In this document: positions 25,901 through 40,904 of the stretch, piece after piece
Layout: the number at the start of each line of letters is the position of its first letter
How positions within the stretch are numbered: position 1 is the first letter of the stretch
Assembly (NCBI GenBank): GCA_033675265.1
Contig: JAUJYZ010000255.1
Span: 451,001 to 515,000 of the forward strand
Direction: 5' to 3'
Origin: Actinostola sp. cb2023
Taxonomy: Eukaryota > Cnidaria > Anthozoa > Actiniaria > Actinostolidae
Length of the DNA: 64,000 bases
Notes under the pieces: model-generated
The model's input: only the letters and a program-made list of their open reading frames with translations
What the model was told of the DNA's origin: nothing
The model's database searches: none
Made by a program: the position numbers and the translations under genes

Positions 25901-28900
25901 GTTCAATAAAATGCTGTCAGTGTCAATATAAAAAGGCGAAATTCACTGACTTGGGGTTGGCTTTTTAGGTTCGCCACTTATCTGCCTTTGCAGTCGTTTT
26001 CACCTGGCTGAACATAGAAACAATATACACTTGAAGCATTTGCCTTGAAACAATCGAAAAGGCTGACCCTTCCACGCGATGAATTAAGAACCACAACACT
26101 ACTGTGAAATCGCTTCGAGTACACTTCACAATGCGAAGCAATGAGTGCGAATAATTCAGTGCTTTGAACCTTGTTGCCAAGCGTCTGCAGAAGAGCCCTT
26201 GATATCTTCCGCCTTGGTGTAATATTTGTTATGCTCTTGTGTGGTAATTATGCGAGAAAAAATCCTTAATAAGGGAAACCTTTGTTGATTTTATAAAGGT
26301 TAAAAACTAAGTTTAAATTAAGGTTTTGACAAAACAATTTGTTTCTTCAACTTGATAACAAATAAATAATCCCTTTATTATAATCTTTCTTGTTGCCACG
26401 TGACTCATTTATAAAAGAAAAAAGCCAGTGACAAAAAGGGTTTGCTTTGGCAATTCACTTCCCATGCATGGGGAGAATTATCATGATGACAAATTTCATT
26501 TGACTAGTCTTTTTTTCTGTCTAATTTTAACGTTACAAAAACAAACTTTGAGTTTGTAAATATTGGCCTGCTGATGCTTCGTATTACTGCGGCTTGGATG
26601 CTTTCTAAAATATTTGGTATTCGTTTAGATGTTTTTTAAAACACTCATAAAATGTAATCTGCAGTTGTGCAAATAGCTGGCATCGAGTTTACAAATAATC
26701 CACCCTCAAACAAAAGTTTTGTCAATTTAATCAACTGTTATTCTTAAACCATGAATTAAAGTTTGGCTTTTTCAAGGAGATTTACAGATTACAACAGTAT
26801 AAAACGGAATTTATGGATTTAAATTTGATTGAAATGCTATTTTTGCAACGCCATTGACGAGAAAGAAACGCAAAAAGCCAACAAAACCTCAATGCATTTA
26901 AAAACCAAGTATTGCCGAGATTTGCGTAATGGTGGCTCAAAAAACCACCTCACATTTTTCCAGTTTAGTTTCAGAATTCTCTCACCGGTGCTAATATAAT
27001 GTCAATGAATACCACCCGTAAATCTGACCGTTTACTGGTTATTCTGTTTAAACTTTAAAAGACAATGACAGTGTCGGGAACCACGTTTCAAAACAAAGAT
27101 TAACAGATATTTAAGCTAAGGGCACAGGGTTTAATTTGGGGCGAAGGTTATAGTGTACCATTGTTCTTCTCAACATTATTCATTTATATTATTAAACCTA
27201 TAACCCGTCTATTGTTGTAGTTAGAACTCTGTCCTGTGAGAACGTTGATGCAGCTGACATGGACAATTGAAATGACTGTACAAAATCAACGGTGTCAACA
27301 AGGAGGCGTTCACGGTTCATCCCCTGGCTTTCCATGCAAAGTGTCCCAATTGGTCGTGATAAGCTACATTTTTATTAACTTTTGCAATGGCCACGAACCA
27401 TTGGAGCACATGGCTGTAAAGTGTAAACATTTATTTGCTACCAGTGATTGTACAGGCAATAGAAATGCGTTAATACTTGCTATGAGCAGTGACATTAAAA
27501 AAAAGAAGAGATTTTTTCGACCTGGTAAAATTTCCACCCTAAAATGAGTCAGTGGATTAATGTAAAACTCCTACTTTAGATTCTAGCTGTTTCAATACCA
27601 ATTCAATAACTATTGTCATATACTTTCCAATGTTTCTGTAAATATTTTAACGTCACCGGTCAAATTGAGCAGGGAATTTTCAAAACAAATCCATCTCCAA
27701 CTGTCGCCACGTAGCTCTACTTCAAAGCATTTCTAGCGAAAACAAATACAAAAATTTACAAATTTTCTTCATTTTGTGTACGAAAGCTAAGACAACATTG
27801 GTTTTAGAGTAGGGACTATACTTTTCGGCGTTTTATATTTGTAAGTTTGAATGTGACCTCGTCTTACTCGATCAAATCAAAGTGACTCGACAAGTGGCTT
27901 TTGTTGACCTAAATGTAAACTATCTTTCGAGTTTAAAAACGTGGTTTACTTAATGTTTTATAGGCCACTTTGGCAGATTTGTCATATTTGTATCAGAACA
28001 ATTGATTTATCCAAGGAAAGTAAACATGCATTTTAGTTTTTCATATATATTGAACTCTAGCTCCATTGTGTTTGTAATAACAGTTTATGTTCCTTGCAAA
28101 TAAAATCCACAATACTTGGCGTGAAAAATGGCTTTGTATGTTTGGAAAATAATAAACACAAAAAGGATTATGGAAGTACAATTGCAAAACGAATCAATCC
28201 AGCTTGCATTGAACTGATTAGCGAGTTTTGATGCTCATACACAGTTTGATTTGGTTGTTGCAGCAATTTCCTTTTCGCTCTTGATTAGTTTAATTAGTAT
28301 ATTTCTTTTGCTTAATCTTCTGCTCTTTGGAAATGTTGAAATTATAACAAATCGATTAAGATACCAAATATTTTCCTCTCTGATCAAAACAATGCTTGCA
28401 TGAAAATCTGCAAAAGATGACACCCGTCTGCGAAGAAGTCCTCTCATTTCTTCGCTTCGCCATTTTTCTCTCGTTCATGTCGCTGTGACAATAAGTCAAA
28501 ATGACAGTCGCTCAGCTCTTCTAGCAAATAGAAAAATATTACATCTTGGAAAAAAGGAACCAAATATTGTTCTCGATTGATATTGAGTTGTATGGACTTC
28601 TAACGAAGCAACGCCATTGCTTTTAGTTCCCTGAAAAGTAATTTAGTATACATGGTGACAGGAGAACAATATTGGACGTTCATGCATAATACTTATAATA
28701 CCATCATATTCTACTCGAGTTTAATAATAATAGTAATATTGCTAACGAAAGAGTCAAAACAAATCAGATATTAAACAAATACTTAGGAATTACACGCAGG
28801 GTTTGATTTGATGTTTCTTGTTTAAAGTTTATGTCATATTTAGCGGTCGTTGATTTACCATTTCCAAAATAGTAAATGCATATTTGAAACAATATGGCTG

Positions 28901-31900
28901 CCTAGCAGACACTTCTTGTGTAAACTTGAGTTTGTTTGTTATATGTTCTTGCTATGATAGTGAAATATATCGATGAAGCTAAATAGCATTATTTTGAAAT
29001 CATCACAAAAACAAATCACTCATTTTGATAACAACTAGGGTTCAAAGAAGTGGAGCAATTATTTCGTCTTGGAGTGCAGTTACAACTACTGTTTTTTCAG
29101 ACGATATTTCTAAATAAATAAACAATGTATTTTGAGAAGATTCAACGATCCTTTCAAACGTTAACTAGTCTGTGTATGTCTCTAGTCGTCAGTTCACATA
29201 CAATAAACATCCTAAGCAAAAACCCACATTCAAAGGAACTCTTCAAATACCGAGCGTACTTGAGATATTGCTGGGGTCGTTACGCTTTTCAATACAAACA
29301 TTGACGTGGATTTCCTTAGCGTTAATAAATGAAATGACTCGGGTTTTGTAGAGTTAAAAGTGATTAACTGCAAAAGCTCATCAATGAACGTCATATTGAG
29401 TTCTTTAAGCGAGCCCAATGTTGACTAAAACAAGAGATCCAAATACATTGATTAGTACGTGCAGGGCGTGTGTCCCGATGTAGAAACAATCTAACAGACT
29501 TCACTAGAATCCAACCCAGCCAAATGAACAATTAACGACTAACACAGTTGTATCTGATAGAGCTTTTTATCTTTGTTTTTAGTAACGAAATTGACTCAAA
29601 TTGTTATCTAGATTCGTTTTTATTTGGAAATCTCAAGAGCGGAGCTTCATGTCACCGAATATATTATCAAGAACAATCAAGTGGACGAATTTTCGATTTG
29701 TCAAAGTTTATTTATCTTATTTTGATGTGTTTTTGAGAGCCATAGAAAGGCAAAGACGTCACTACCCTACTATACTCTCCTTTCGTAAGCAATCTATAAC
29801 ACAAACATCCAAACAACCTTTGTCGGGCAAAGGATATCGCCAGTTAATGGGGAAACGGCTTTTCGTGAGAGCGCCTCTATAAAATCACAGTCGAGGCTAC
29901 AATGCTTTTGACAATCCAACTGTGCTTTTGTTTGAGATATTAATATTTTCATTAGGGGGAATATGACTCGACTGTCCATCGAAGAACCGATCAATTTTCA
30001 ATCGACTCCTGATGCCAACATGAATTTCGATTTCTCGGACAAACGTGTATTTACAAAAACGGGCCAGAGAATTCCAAAAATTACGCTTTAGTTGTATTTG
30101 TAGACTTCCTCCATAATCACAATGGGCAAATGTTTGCTCACTTGATTCCCTCGGGCGAAATGAATTCGAATTATCCCCTCTTATTCAACCTACATTTTGC
30201 AATTCAAAATGTAGACTTTTCCGGTCGTCATTTGCGAGAAGGAAATGCGTCTAGCAGCAGTATTTCAGCTAATGAAGCGTCAAACGAAAACGTTTCCCGA
30301 AAATAGACATCACGATAAACAAAACAAATCACAAAAATTCAAGTTTCAAACGTCTTGTTTTTTCAAAACAGTTCAAAATCACAACAACAAAGTTTTCATA
30401 TTTATATAATTCCGGTGAGAGTTTTGTCTTGGATATTTTCATCAATAAATATGCAGGTTTTGGCTTCTGTTTTATGTGCCGTGTGTTTGGAGGCGAGGCA
30501 ACCTCTTAGTGAAAAAGAGGAGAAAATATGCTCCCTTTTGAACTGCCGCCATTCCTTCAGGCGAACTTTCTTTTACGTCCGATTCTCTAAGCAAACAAAA
30601 GAGCGTCAACTAATCTGAGAATCAACAGAAACTGACCATGAAACTCAAAAATTACCAGAGCAGCTGAGACGGTGAAAATAAAGATATTCCTCTCGATCAT
30701 TTGAGCTCGAAAATTCTTAATAATATTTTACAAAGAAATAAAATTTCCCATTTACTTTCCACTTTTTATAATTTATATTCTTATTCATTTACTTTATTTA
30801 GGATTTATTTCCCATTTTTTCGTAATCTTATATATAGTGAATTTTCAAGGTAGGTGCTGGGTTTATCTGAGAAATAATCTGTTGTATTCATTTAAACTTG
30901 AGGGCTCCTCTTTATTAGTGCTATTTTTTGCTTAGCAGCGCTACTGTCATCTACAATTCGCCTCAACAACCAATTACATTTAAAAAATAATCATAGTTAC
31001 TCTTTTTTTGAACAAAAACTTATCTTTTACAGTTCATTTTCTATTTACATTTATGAGTTCTTTGTATTTGCTATAGGATGATGTTTCATCTATATTTAAT
31101 TTAGTACTCTTGAGTTAATTTTGTTGAAAGTAAACTCTAGCGCTTAATGCTCCTCGTCTTTTCAAGTTTCCTTTTTAACTCTCTCTTTTTCCCGCCGCTT
31201 TTGTCTTCTTCTTAATAGTGTTAAAACCCGAAAATAGCTTGAAACTCTTTGTACATTCGCTCTAAAATCTCCAGTACTTTACAATCACGAAAGTACATTA
31301 GAGATAAAAGCAATCTCATCCAGCAATTACGTAATTTGCTTGAAAACCACTCAATCAATCCAATGTACACTGGAATACTTAGTCAAACGTGTCGTCGGTG
31401 TTTCTTTGACATCGTGTGCGTTTTGCGCTCTCAACACACTCAATCACAGTCACACAATTTCATTACTAAGTTTTCACAACAGTCGACGATTCGGCTTCTA
31501 TTTCCGTGTAAAGAACACAGCATGCGTGACTGGTAATCTTTTCGGGAAATCGTTTGTGATGAGCCGTTGATTTGAACAGATGTTCCAAGTTTTCGGCTTC
31601 TTCCGGTGTGAAAAAGGTTCACGAAGCAAAAGCAAGAATGGCCTCAACGCGAAAACTTCAAAATAATTATTGGAGAGTTTGTTTGTTTATGTTTGTGATG
31701 ATTAAACGCTTCTAAAGGTTTTGAGTGTAACTTTGGTCAGTGAAATGATCAAGATGGTCGATTACGAATCCATCCGATTTATAATCCCCATTACGCATTC
31801 GATTACTGTACTTACTCCGAAATAATACAACTGTTAAATGATTTAGTTAGGAGATACTGTACAAATGTAGCGAAGTTAGAGTGATTATATTTGAAATACA

Positions 31901-31972
31901 TTGAAGTTATTACAAGTTCGAGTTTTTCACTGTAAGGAGACACCGACAGAATTGAGCGTCATCAACTGGAAA
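22956..31972. other. Gene-poor interval
   Basis: AT-rich with many short chance frames. A CAVCLE..CRHSF stretch near 30478 superficially resembles a RING motif. No supported gene. Confidence 0.45.
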
Positions 31973-32165
31973 GTAAAAAAAAAAGATAGCATGAAAAGTG
32001 AAAAATGAAAAGCATGTGCACATGATCAATAAGAATGGATGAACAAAACAAGAAAGAAAGAAAGAAAAACGAAAAACCCCCGAAAGAATTCCGGGAAAGA
32101 AAAAACGGAAAAAAAATGAGGAAAGAAAAGCATACAGAAAGAAAAGAAGCGAGAATAAAGAAAAG
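31973..32165 (+). repeat. A/GAAA-rich low-complexity tract
   Basis: Runs of GAAA and AAAAAG. Open frames on both strands here are compositional. Confidence 0.7.
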
Positions 32166-32367
32166 AAGACCTAAAACCCTGTATCGATATGCACAGCGCG
32201 TAAAAGCTTACGAGTATCCTACACATTTAAATTAAATCACGAAACGGCAATCCAAAAAGACCGGCTGAGCAAGTGAATTAACTGTCTGAGTACACGGAAA
32301 ACTCGTGGACTCACAAGGAGTACAACAGCGCACAGCATATATAAGGACAACAGATAGATGCCGACGC

Positions 32368-32512
32368 ACTAATGTTTGCACAATACAGTACTAATGTATG
32401 CACAATACAGTACTAATGTATGCACAATACAGTACTAATGTATGCACAATACAGTACTAATGTATGCACAATACAGTACTAATGTATGCACAATACAGTA
32501 CTAATGTATGCA
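32368..32512 (+). repeat. 22-bp tandem array, about 6.5 copies
   Basis: Unit beginning ACTAATGTATGCACAATACA, with one T/A difference in the first copy. It ends 20-40 bp before the main satellite. Confidence 0.95.
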
Positions 32513-34493
32513 TGGGATATGACATTCAACATTGCACGCAATATTGCTGCGTGAGATCCTACTCCTCAGTGCAATATTGCAGGTAATATGATTGCAGCGT
32601 GTGTCCACCTCTGCAATAGTTGCGAGCATGCTTATTGAAGTACTATGAGATCCTACTCCTCAGTGCAATATTGCTGGTAATATGATTGCAGCGTGCGTCC
32701 ACCTCTGCAATTGTTGTGAGCAAGCTTATTGAAGTACTCGCTGCAATCATATTACCAGCAATATTGCAATGAGATCCTACTCCTCAGTGCAATATTGCTG
32801 GTAATATGATTGCAGGGTGCGTCCACATCTGCAATTGTTGTGAGCATGCTTATTGAAGTACTATGAGATCCTACTCCTCAGTGCAATATTGCAGGTAATA
32901 TGATTGCAGCGTGTGTCCACCTCTGCAATAGTTGCGAGCATGTCTATTGAAGTACTATGAGATCCTACTCCTCAGTGCAATATTGCAGGTAATATGATTG
33001 CAGCGTGTGTCCACCTCTGCAATTGTTGCGAGCATGCTTATTGAAGTACTATGAGATCCTACTCCTCAGTGCAATATTGCTGGTAATATGATTGCAGCGT
33101 GTGTCCACCTCTGCAATAGTTGTGAGCATTCTTATTGAAGTACTATGAGATCCTACTCCTCAGTGCAATATTGCTGGTAATATGATTGCAGCGTGCGTCC
33201 ACCTCTGCAATTGTTGTGAGCAAGCTTATTGAAGTACTCGCTGCAATCATATTACCAGCAATATTGCAATGAGATCCTACTCCTCAGTGCAATATTGCTG
33301 GTAATATGATTGCAGGGTGCGTCCACCTCTGCAATTGTTGTGAGCATGCTTATTGAAGTACTATGAGATCCTACTCCTCAGTGCAATATCGCTGGTAATA
33401 TGATTGCAGCGTGCGTCCACCTCTGCAATAGTTGTGAGCATGCTTATTGAAGTACTATGAGATCCTACTCCTCAGTGCAATATTGCAGGTAATATGATTG
33501 CAGCGTGTGTCCACCTCTGCAATAGTTGTGAGCATGCTTATTGAAGTACTATGAGATCCTACTCCTCAGTGCAATATTGCTGGTAATATGATTGCAGCGT
33601 GTGTCCACCTCTGCAATAGTTGTGACCATGCTTATTGAAGTACTATGAGATCCTACTCCTCAGTGCAATATTGCTGGTAATATGATTGCAGCGTGTGTCC
33701 ACCTCTGCAATAGTTGTGAGCATGCTTATTGAAGTACTATGAGATCCTACTCCTCAGTGCAATATTGCTGGTAATATGATTGCAGCGTGTGTCCACCTCT
33801 GCAATTGTTGTTAGCATGCTTATTGAAGTACTATGAGATCCTAACTCCTCAGTGCAATATTGCTGGTAATATGATTGCAGCGTGTGTCCACCTCTGCAAT
33901 AATTGTGAGCATGCTTATTGAAGTACTATGAGATCCTACTCCTCAGTGCAATATTGCTGGTAATATGATTGCAGGGTGCGTCCACCTCTGCAATTGTTGT
34001 GAGCATGCTTATTGAAGTACTATGAGATCCTACTCCTCAGTGCAATATCGCTGGTAATATGATTGCAGCGTGCGTCCACCTCTGCAATAGTTGTGAGCAT
34101 GCTTATTGAAGTACTATGAGATCCTACTCCTCAGTGCAATATTGCTGGTAATATGATTGCAGCGTGTGTCCACCTCTGCAATAGTTGTGAGCATGCTTAT
34201 TGAAGTACTATGAGATCCTACTCCTCAGTGCAATATTGCAGGTAATATGATTGCAGCGTGTGTCCACCTCTGCAATAGTTGTGAGCATGCTTATTGAAGT
34301 ACTATGAGATCCTACTCCTCAGTGCAATATTGCAGGTAATATGATTGCAGCGTGTGTCCACCTCTGCAATAGTTGCGAGCATGCTTATTGAAGTACTATG
34401 AGATCCTACTCCTCAGTGCAATATTGCTGGTTATATGATTGCAGCGTGTGTCCACCTCTGCAATAGTTGTGAGCATGCTTATTGAAGTACTAT

Positions 34494-37340
34494 GAGATCC
34501 TACTCCTCAGTGCAATATTGCTGGTAATATGATTGCAGCGTGCGTCCACCTCTGCAATTGTTGTGAGCAAGCTTATTGAAGTACTCGCTGCAATCATATT
34601 ACCAGCAATATTGCAATGAGATCCTACTCCTCAGTGCAATATTGCTGGTAATATGATTGCAGGGTGCGTCCACCTCTGCAATTGTTGTGAGCATGCTTAT
34701 TGAAGTACTATGAGATCCTACTCCTCAGTGCAATATTGCAGGTAATATGATTGCAGCGTGCGTCCACCTCTGCAATTGTTGTGAGCAAGCTTATTGAAGT
34801 ACTCGCTGCAATCATATTACCAGCAATATTGCAATGAGATCCTACTCCTCAGTGCAATATTGCTGGTAATATGATTGCAGGGTGCGTCCACCTCTGCAAT
34901 TGTTGTGAGCATGCTTATTGAAGTACTATGAGATCCTACTCCTCAGTGCAATATCGCTGGTAATATGATTGCAGCGTGCGTCCACCTCTGCAATAGTTGT
35001 GAGCAAGCTTATTGAAGTACTATGAGATCCTACTCCTCAGTGCAATATTGCAGGTAATATGATTGCAGCGTGTGTCCACCTCTGCAATAGTTGTGAGCAT
35101 GCTTATTGAAGTACTATGAGATCCTACTGCTCAGTGCAATATTGCTGGTAATATGATTGCAGCGTGTGTCCACCTCTGCAATAGTTGTGAGCATGCTTAT
35201 TGAAGTACTATGAGATCCTACTCCTCAGTGCAATATTGCTGGTAATATGATTGCAGCGTGTGTCCACCTCTGCAATAGTTGTGAGCATGCTTATTGAAGT
35301 ACTATGAGATCCTACTCCTCAGTGCAATATTGCTGGTAATATGAATTGCAGCGTGTGTCCACCTCTGCAATTGTTGTTAGCATGCTTATTGAAGTACTAT
35401 GAGATCCTACTCCTCAGTGCAATATTGCTGGTAATATGATTGCAGCGTGTGTCCACCTCTGCAATAATTGTGAGCATGCTTATTGAAGTACTATGAGATC
35501 CTACTCCTCAGTGCAATATTGCTGGTAATATGATTGCAGGGTGCGTCCACCTCTGCAATTGTTGTGAGCATGCTTATTGAAGTACTATGAGATCCTACTC
35601 CTCAGTGCAATATCGCTGGTAATATGATTGCAGCGTGCGTCCACCTCTGCAATAGTTGTGAGCATGCTTATTGAAGTACTATGAGATCCTACTCCTCAGT
35701 GCAATATTGCTGGTAATATGATTGCAGCGTGTGTCCACCTCTGCAATAGTTGTGAGCATGCTTATTGAAGTACTATGAGATCCTACTCCTCAGTGCAATA
35801 TTGCTGGTAATATGATTGCAGCGTGTGTCCACCTCTGCAATAGTTGTGAGCATGCTTATTGAAGTACTATGAGATCCTACTCCTCAGTGCAATATTGCTG
35901 GTAATATGATTGCAGCGTGTGTCCACCTCTGCAATAGTTGTGAGCATGCTTATTGAAGTACTATGAGATCCTACTCCTCAGTGCAATATTGCTGGTAATA
36001 TGATTGCAGCGTGTGTCCACCTCTGCAATTGTTGTTAGCATGCTTATTGAAGTACTATGAGATCCTACTCCTCAGTGCAATATTGCTGGTAATATGATTG
36101 CAGCGTGTGTCCACCTCTGCAATAGTTGTGAGCATGCTTATTGAAGTACTATGAGATCCTACTCCTCAGTGCAATATTGCTGGTAATATGATTGCAGTGT
36201 GTGTCCACCTCTGCAATAGTTGTGAGCATGCTTATTGAAGTACTATGAGATCCTACTCCTCAGTGCAATATTGCTGGTAATATGATTGCAGCGTGTGTCC
36301 ACCTCTGCAATAGTTGTGAGCATGCTTATTGAAGTACTATGAGATCCTACTCCTCAGTGCAATATTGCTGGTAATATGATTGCAGCGTGTGTCCACCTCT
36401 GCAATAGTTGTGAGCATGCTTATTGAAGTACTATGAGATCCTACTCCTCAGTGCAATATTGCAGGTAATATGATTGCAGCGTGTGTCCACCTCTGCAATA
36501 GTTGTGAGCATGCTTATTGAAGTACTATGAGATCCTACTCCTCAGTGCAATATTGCAGGTAATATGATTGCAGCGTGTGTCCACCTCTGCAATAGTTGCG
36601 AGCATGCTTATTGAAGTACTATGAGATCCTACTCCTCAGTGCAATATTGCTGGTAATATGATTGCAGCGTGTGTCCACCTCTGCAATAGTTGTGAGCATG
36701 CTTATTGAAGTACTATGAGATCCTACTCCTCAGTGCAATATTGCTGGTAATATGATTGCAGCGTGCGTCCACCTCTGCAATTGTTGTGAGCAAGCTTATT
36801 GAAGTACTCGCTGCAATCATATTACCAGCAATATTGCAATGAGATCCTACTCCTCAGTGCAATATTGCTGGTAATATGATTGCAGGGTGCGTCCACCTCT
36901 GCAATTGTTGTGAGCATGCTTATTGAAGTACTATGAGATCCTACTCCTCAGTGCAATATTGCAGGTAATATGATTGCAGCGTGCGTCCACCTCTGCAATT
37001 GTTGTGAGCAAGCTTATTGAAGTACTCGCTGCAATCATATTACCAGCAATATTGCAATGAGATCCTACTCCTCAGTGCAATATTGCTGGTAATATGATTG
37101 CAGGGTGCGTCCACCTCTGCAATTGTTGTGAGCATGCTTATTGAAGTACTATGAGATCCTACTCCTCAGTGCAATATTGCTGGTAATATGATTGCAGCGT
37201 GTGTCCACCTCTGCAATAGTTGTGAGCATGCTTATTGAAGTACTATGAGATCCTACTCCTCAGTGCAATATTGCTGGTAATATGATTGCAGCGTGTGTCC
37301 ACCTCTGCAATAGTTGTGAGCATGCTTATTGAAGTACTAT
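34494..37340 (+). repeat. Higher-order repeat block, copy 1
   Basis: This run of unit subtypes recurs 3564-3565 bp further right. Shared rare marks include CTACTGCTCAG at 35125 and 38690, and GCAGTGTGTG at 36194 and 39758. Copy 1 has one extra A near 35343, which explains the one-base change of offset. Confidence 0.8.
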
Positions 37341-38058
37341 GAGATCCTACTCCTCAGTGCAATATTGCTGGTAATATGATTGCAGCGTGCGTCCACCTCT
37401 GCAATTGTTGTGAGCAAGCTTATTGAAGTACTCGCTGCAATCATATTACCAGCAATATTGCAATGAGATCCTACTCCTCAGTGCAATATTGCTGGTAATA
37501 TGATTGCAGGGTGCGTCCACCTCTGCAATTGTTGTGAGCATGCTTATTGAAGTACTATGAGATCCTACTCCTCAGTGCAATATTGCAGGTAATATGATTG
37601 CAGCGTGCGTCCACCTCTGCAATTGTTGTGAGCAAGCTTATTGAAGTACTCGCTGCAATCATATTACCAGCAATATTGCAATGAGATCCTACTCCTCAGT
37701 GCAATATTGCTGGTAATATGATTGCAGGGTGCGTCCACCTCTGCAATTGTTGTGAGCATGCTTATTGAAGTACTATGAGATCCTACTCCTCAGTGCAATA
37801 TTGCTGGTAATATGATTGCAGCGTGTGTCCACCTCTGCAATAGTTGTGAGCATGCTTATTGAAGTACTATGAGATCCTACTCCTCAGTGCAATATTGCTG
37901 GTAATATGATTGCAGCGTGTGTCCACCTCTGCAATAGTTGTGAGCATGCTTATTGAAGTACTATGAGATCCTACTCCTCAGTGCAATATTGCTGGTAATA
38001 TGATTGCAGCGTGTGTCCACCTCTGCAATAGTTGTGAGCATGCTTATTGAAGTACTAT
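36717..38058 (+). repeat. Local duplication of hairpin cassettes inside the satellite
   Basis: A block of long, short, long, short, then two or three plain units is repeated from 36717 at 37341 (offset 624 bp), with the next cassette starting at 38059 (offset 718 bp). Each long unit is followed by the CAGGGTGCG subtype. Confidence 0.75.
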
Positions 38059-40904
38059 GAGATCCTACTCCTCAGTGCAATATTGCTGGTAATATGATTG
38101 CAGCGTGTGTCCACCTCTGCAATTGTTGTGAGCAAGCTTATTGAAGTACTCGCTGCAATCATATTACCAGCAATATTGCAATGAGATCCTACTCCTCAGT
38201 GCAATATTGCTGGTAATATGATTGCAGGGTGCGTCCACCTCTGCAATTGTTGTGAGCATGCTTATTGAAGTACTATGAGATCCTACTCCTCAGTGCAATA
38301 TTGCAGGTAATATGATTGCAGCGTGCGTCCACCTCTGCAATTGTTGTGAGCAAGCTTATTGAAGTACTCGCTGCAATCATATTACCAGCAATATTGCAAT
38401 GAGATCCTACTCCTCAGTGCAATATTGCTGGTAATATGATTGCAGGGTGCGTCCACCTCTGCAATTGTTGTGAGCATGCTTATTGAAGTACTATGAGATC
38501 CTACTCCTCAGTGCAATATCGCTGGTAATATGATTGCAGCGTGCGTCCACCTCTGCAATAGTTGTGAGCAAGCTTATTGAAGTACTATGAGATCCTACTC
38601 CTCAGTGCAATATTGCAGGTAATATGATTGCAGCGTGTGTCCACCTCTGCAATAGTTGTGAGCATGCTTATTGAAGTACTATGAGATCCTACTGCTCAGT
38701 GCAATATTGCTGGTAATATGATTGCAGCATGTGTCCACCTCTGCAATAGTTGTGAGCATGCTTATTGAAGTACTATGAGATCCTACTCCTCAGTGCAATA
38801 TTGCTGGTAATATGATTGCAGCGTGTGTCCACCTCTGCAATAGTTGTGAGCATGCTTATTGAAGTACTATGAGATCCTACTCCTCAGTGCAATATTGCTG
38901 GTAATATGATTGCAGCGTGTGTCCACCTCTGCAATTGTTGTTAGCATGCTTATTGAAGTACTATGAGATCCTACTCCTCAGTGCAATATTGCTGGTAATA
39001 TGATTGCAGCGTGTGTCCACCTCTGCAATAATTGTGAGCATGCTTATTGAAGTACTATGAGATCCTACTCCTCAGTGCAATATTGCTGGTAATATGATTG
39101 CAGGGTGCGTCCACCTCTGCAATTGTTGTGAGCATGCTTATTGAAGTACTATGAGATCCTACTCCTCAGTGCAATATCGCTGGTAATATGATTGCAGCGT
39201 GCGTCCACCTCTGCAATAGTTGTGAGCATGCTTATTGAAGTACTATGAGATCCTACTCCTCAGTGCAATATTGCTGGTAATATGATTGCAGCGTGTGTCC
39301 ACCTCTGCAATAGTTGTGAGCATGCTTATTGAAGTACTATGAGATCCTACTCCTCAGTGCAATATTGCTGGTAATATGATTGCAGCGTGTGTCCACCTCT
39401 GCAATAGTTGTGAGCATGCTTATTGAAGTACTATGAGATCCTACTCCTCAGTGCAATATTGCTGGTAATATGATTGCAGCGTGTGTCCACCTCTGCAATA
39501 GTTGTGAGCATGCTTATTGAAGTACTATGAGATCCTACTCCTCAGTGCAATATTGCTGGTAATATGATTGCAGCGTGTGTCCACCTCTGCAATTGTTGTT
39601 AGCATGCTTATTGAAGTACTATGAGATCCTACTCCTCAGTGCAATATTGCTGGTAATATGATTGCAGCGTGTGTCCACCTCTGCAATAGTTGTGAGCATG
39701 CTTATTGAAGTACTATGAGATCCTACTCCTCAGTGCAATATTGCTGGTAATATGATTGCAGTGTGTGTCCACCTCTGCAATAGTTGTGAGCATGCTTATT
39801 GAAGTACTATGAGATCCTACTCCTCAGTGCAATATTGCTGGTAATATGATTGCAGCGTGTGTCCACCTCTGCAATAGTTGTGAGCATGCTTATTGAAGTA
39901 CTATGAGATCCTACTCCTCAGTGCAATATTGCTGGTAATATGATTGCAGCGTGTGTCCACCTCTGCAATAGTTGTGAGCATGCTTATTGAAGTACTATGA
40001 GATCCTACTCCTCAGTGCAATATTGCAGGTAATATGATTGCAGCGTGTGTCCACCTCTGCAATAGTTGTGAGCATGCTTATTGAAGTACTATGAGATCCT
40101 ACTCCTCAGTGCAATATTGCAGGTAATATGATTGCAGCGTGTGTCCACCTCTGCAATAGTTGCGAGCATGCTTATTGAAGTACTATGAGATCCTACTCCT
40201 CAGTGCAATATTGCTGGTAATATGATTGCAGCGTGTGTCCACCTCTGCAATAGTTGTGAGCATGCTTATTGAAGTACTATGAGATCCTACTCCTCAGTGC
40301 AATATTGCTGGTAATATGATTGCAGCGTGCGTCCACCTCTGCAATTGTTGTGAGCAAGCTTATTGAAGTACTCGCTGCAATCATATTACCAGCAATATTG
40401 CAATGAGATCCTACTCCTCAGTGCAATATTGCTGGTAATATGATTGCAGGGTGCGTCCACCTCTGCAATTGTTGTGAGCATGCTTATTGAAGTACTATGA
40501 GATCCTACTCCTCAGTGCAATATTGCAGGTAATATGATTGCAGCGTGCGTCCACCTCTGCAATTGTTGTGAGCAAGCTTATTGAAGTACTCGCTGCAATC
40601 ATATTACCAGCAATATTGCAATGAGATCCTACTCCTCAGTGCAATATTGCTGGTAATATGATTGCAGGGTGCGTCCACCTCTGCAATTGTTGTGAGCATG
40701 CTTATTGAAGTACTATGAGATCCTACTCCTCAGTGCAATATTGCTGGTAATATGATTGCAGCGTGTGTCCACCTCTGCAATAGTTGTGAGCATGCTTATT
40801 GAAGTACTATGAGATCCTACTCCTCAGTGCAATATTGCTGGTAATATGATTGCAGCGTGTGTCCACCTCTGCAATAGTTGTGAGCATGCTTATTGAAGTA
40901 CTAT
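38059..40904 (+). repeat. Higher-order repeat block, copy 2
   Basis: Same order of subtypes as copy 1. The period equals 36 units, six of them the 124-bp type (36x94 + 6x30 = 3564). The match to copy 1 stops near 40905. Confidence 0.8.

Noticed and set aside
30355..30618. CAVCLE..NCRHSF stretch resembling a RING-H2 finger
   Set aside because: The remaining zinc ligands are missing and no splice partner was found; probably chance.
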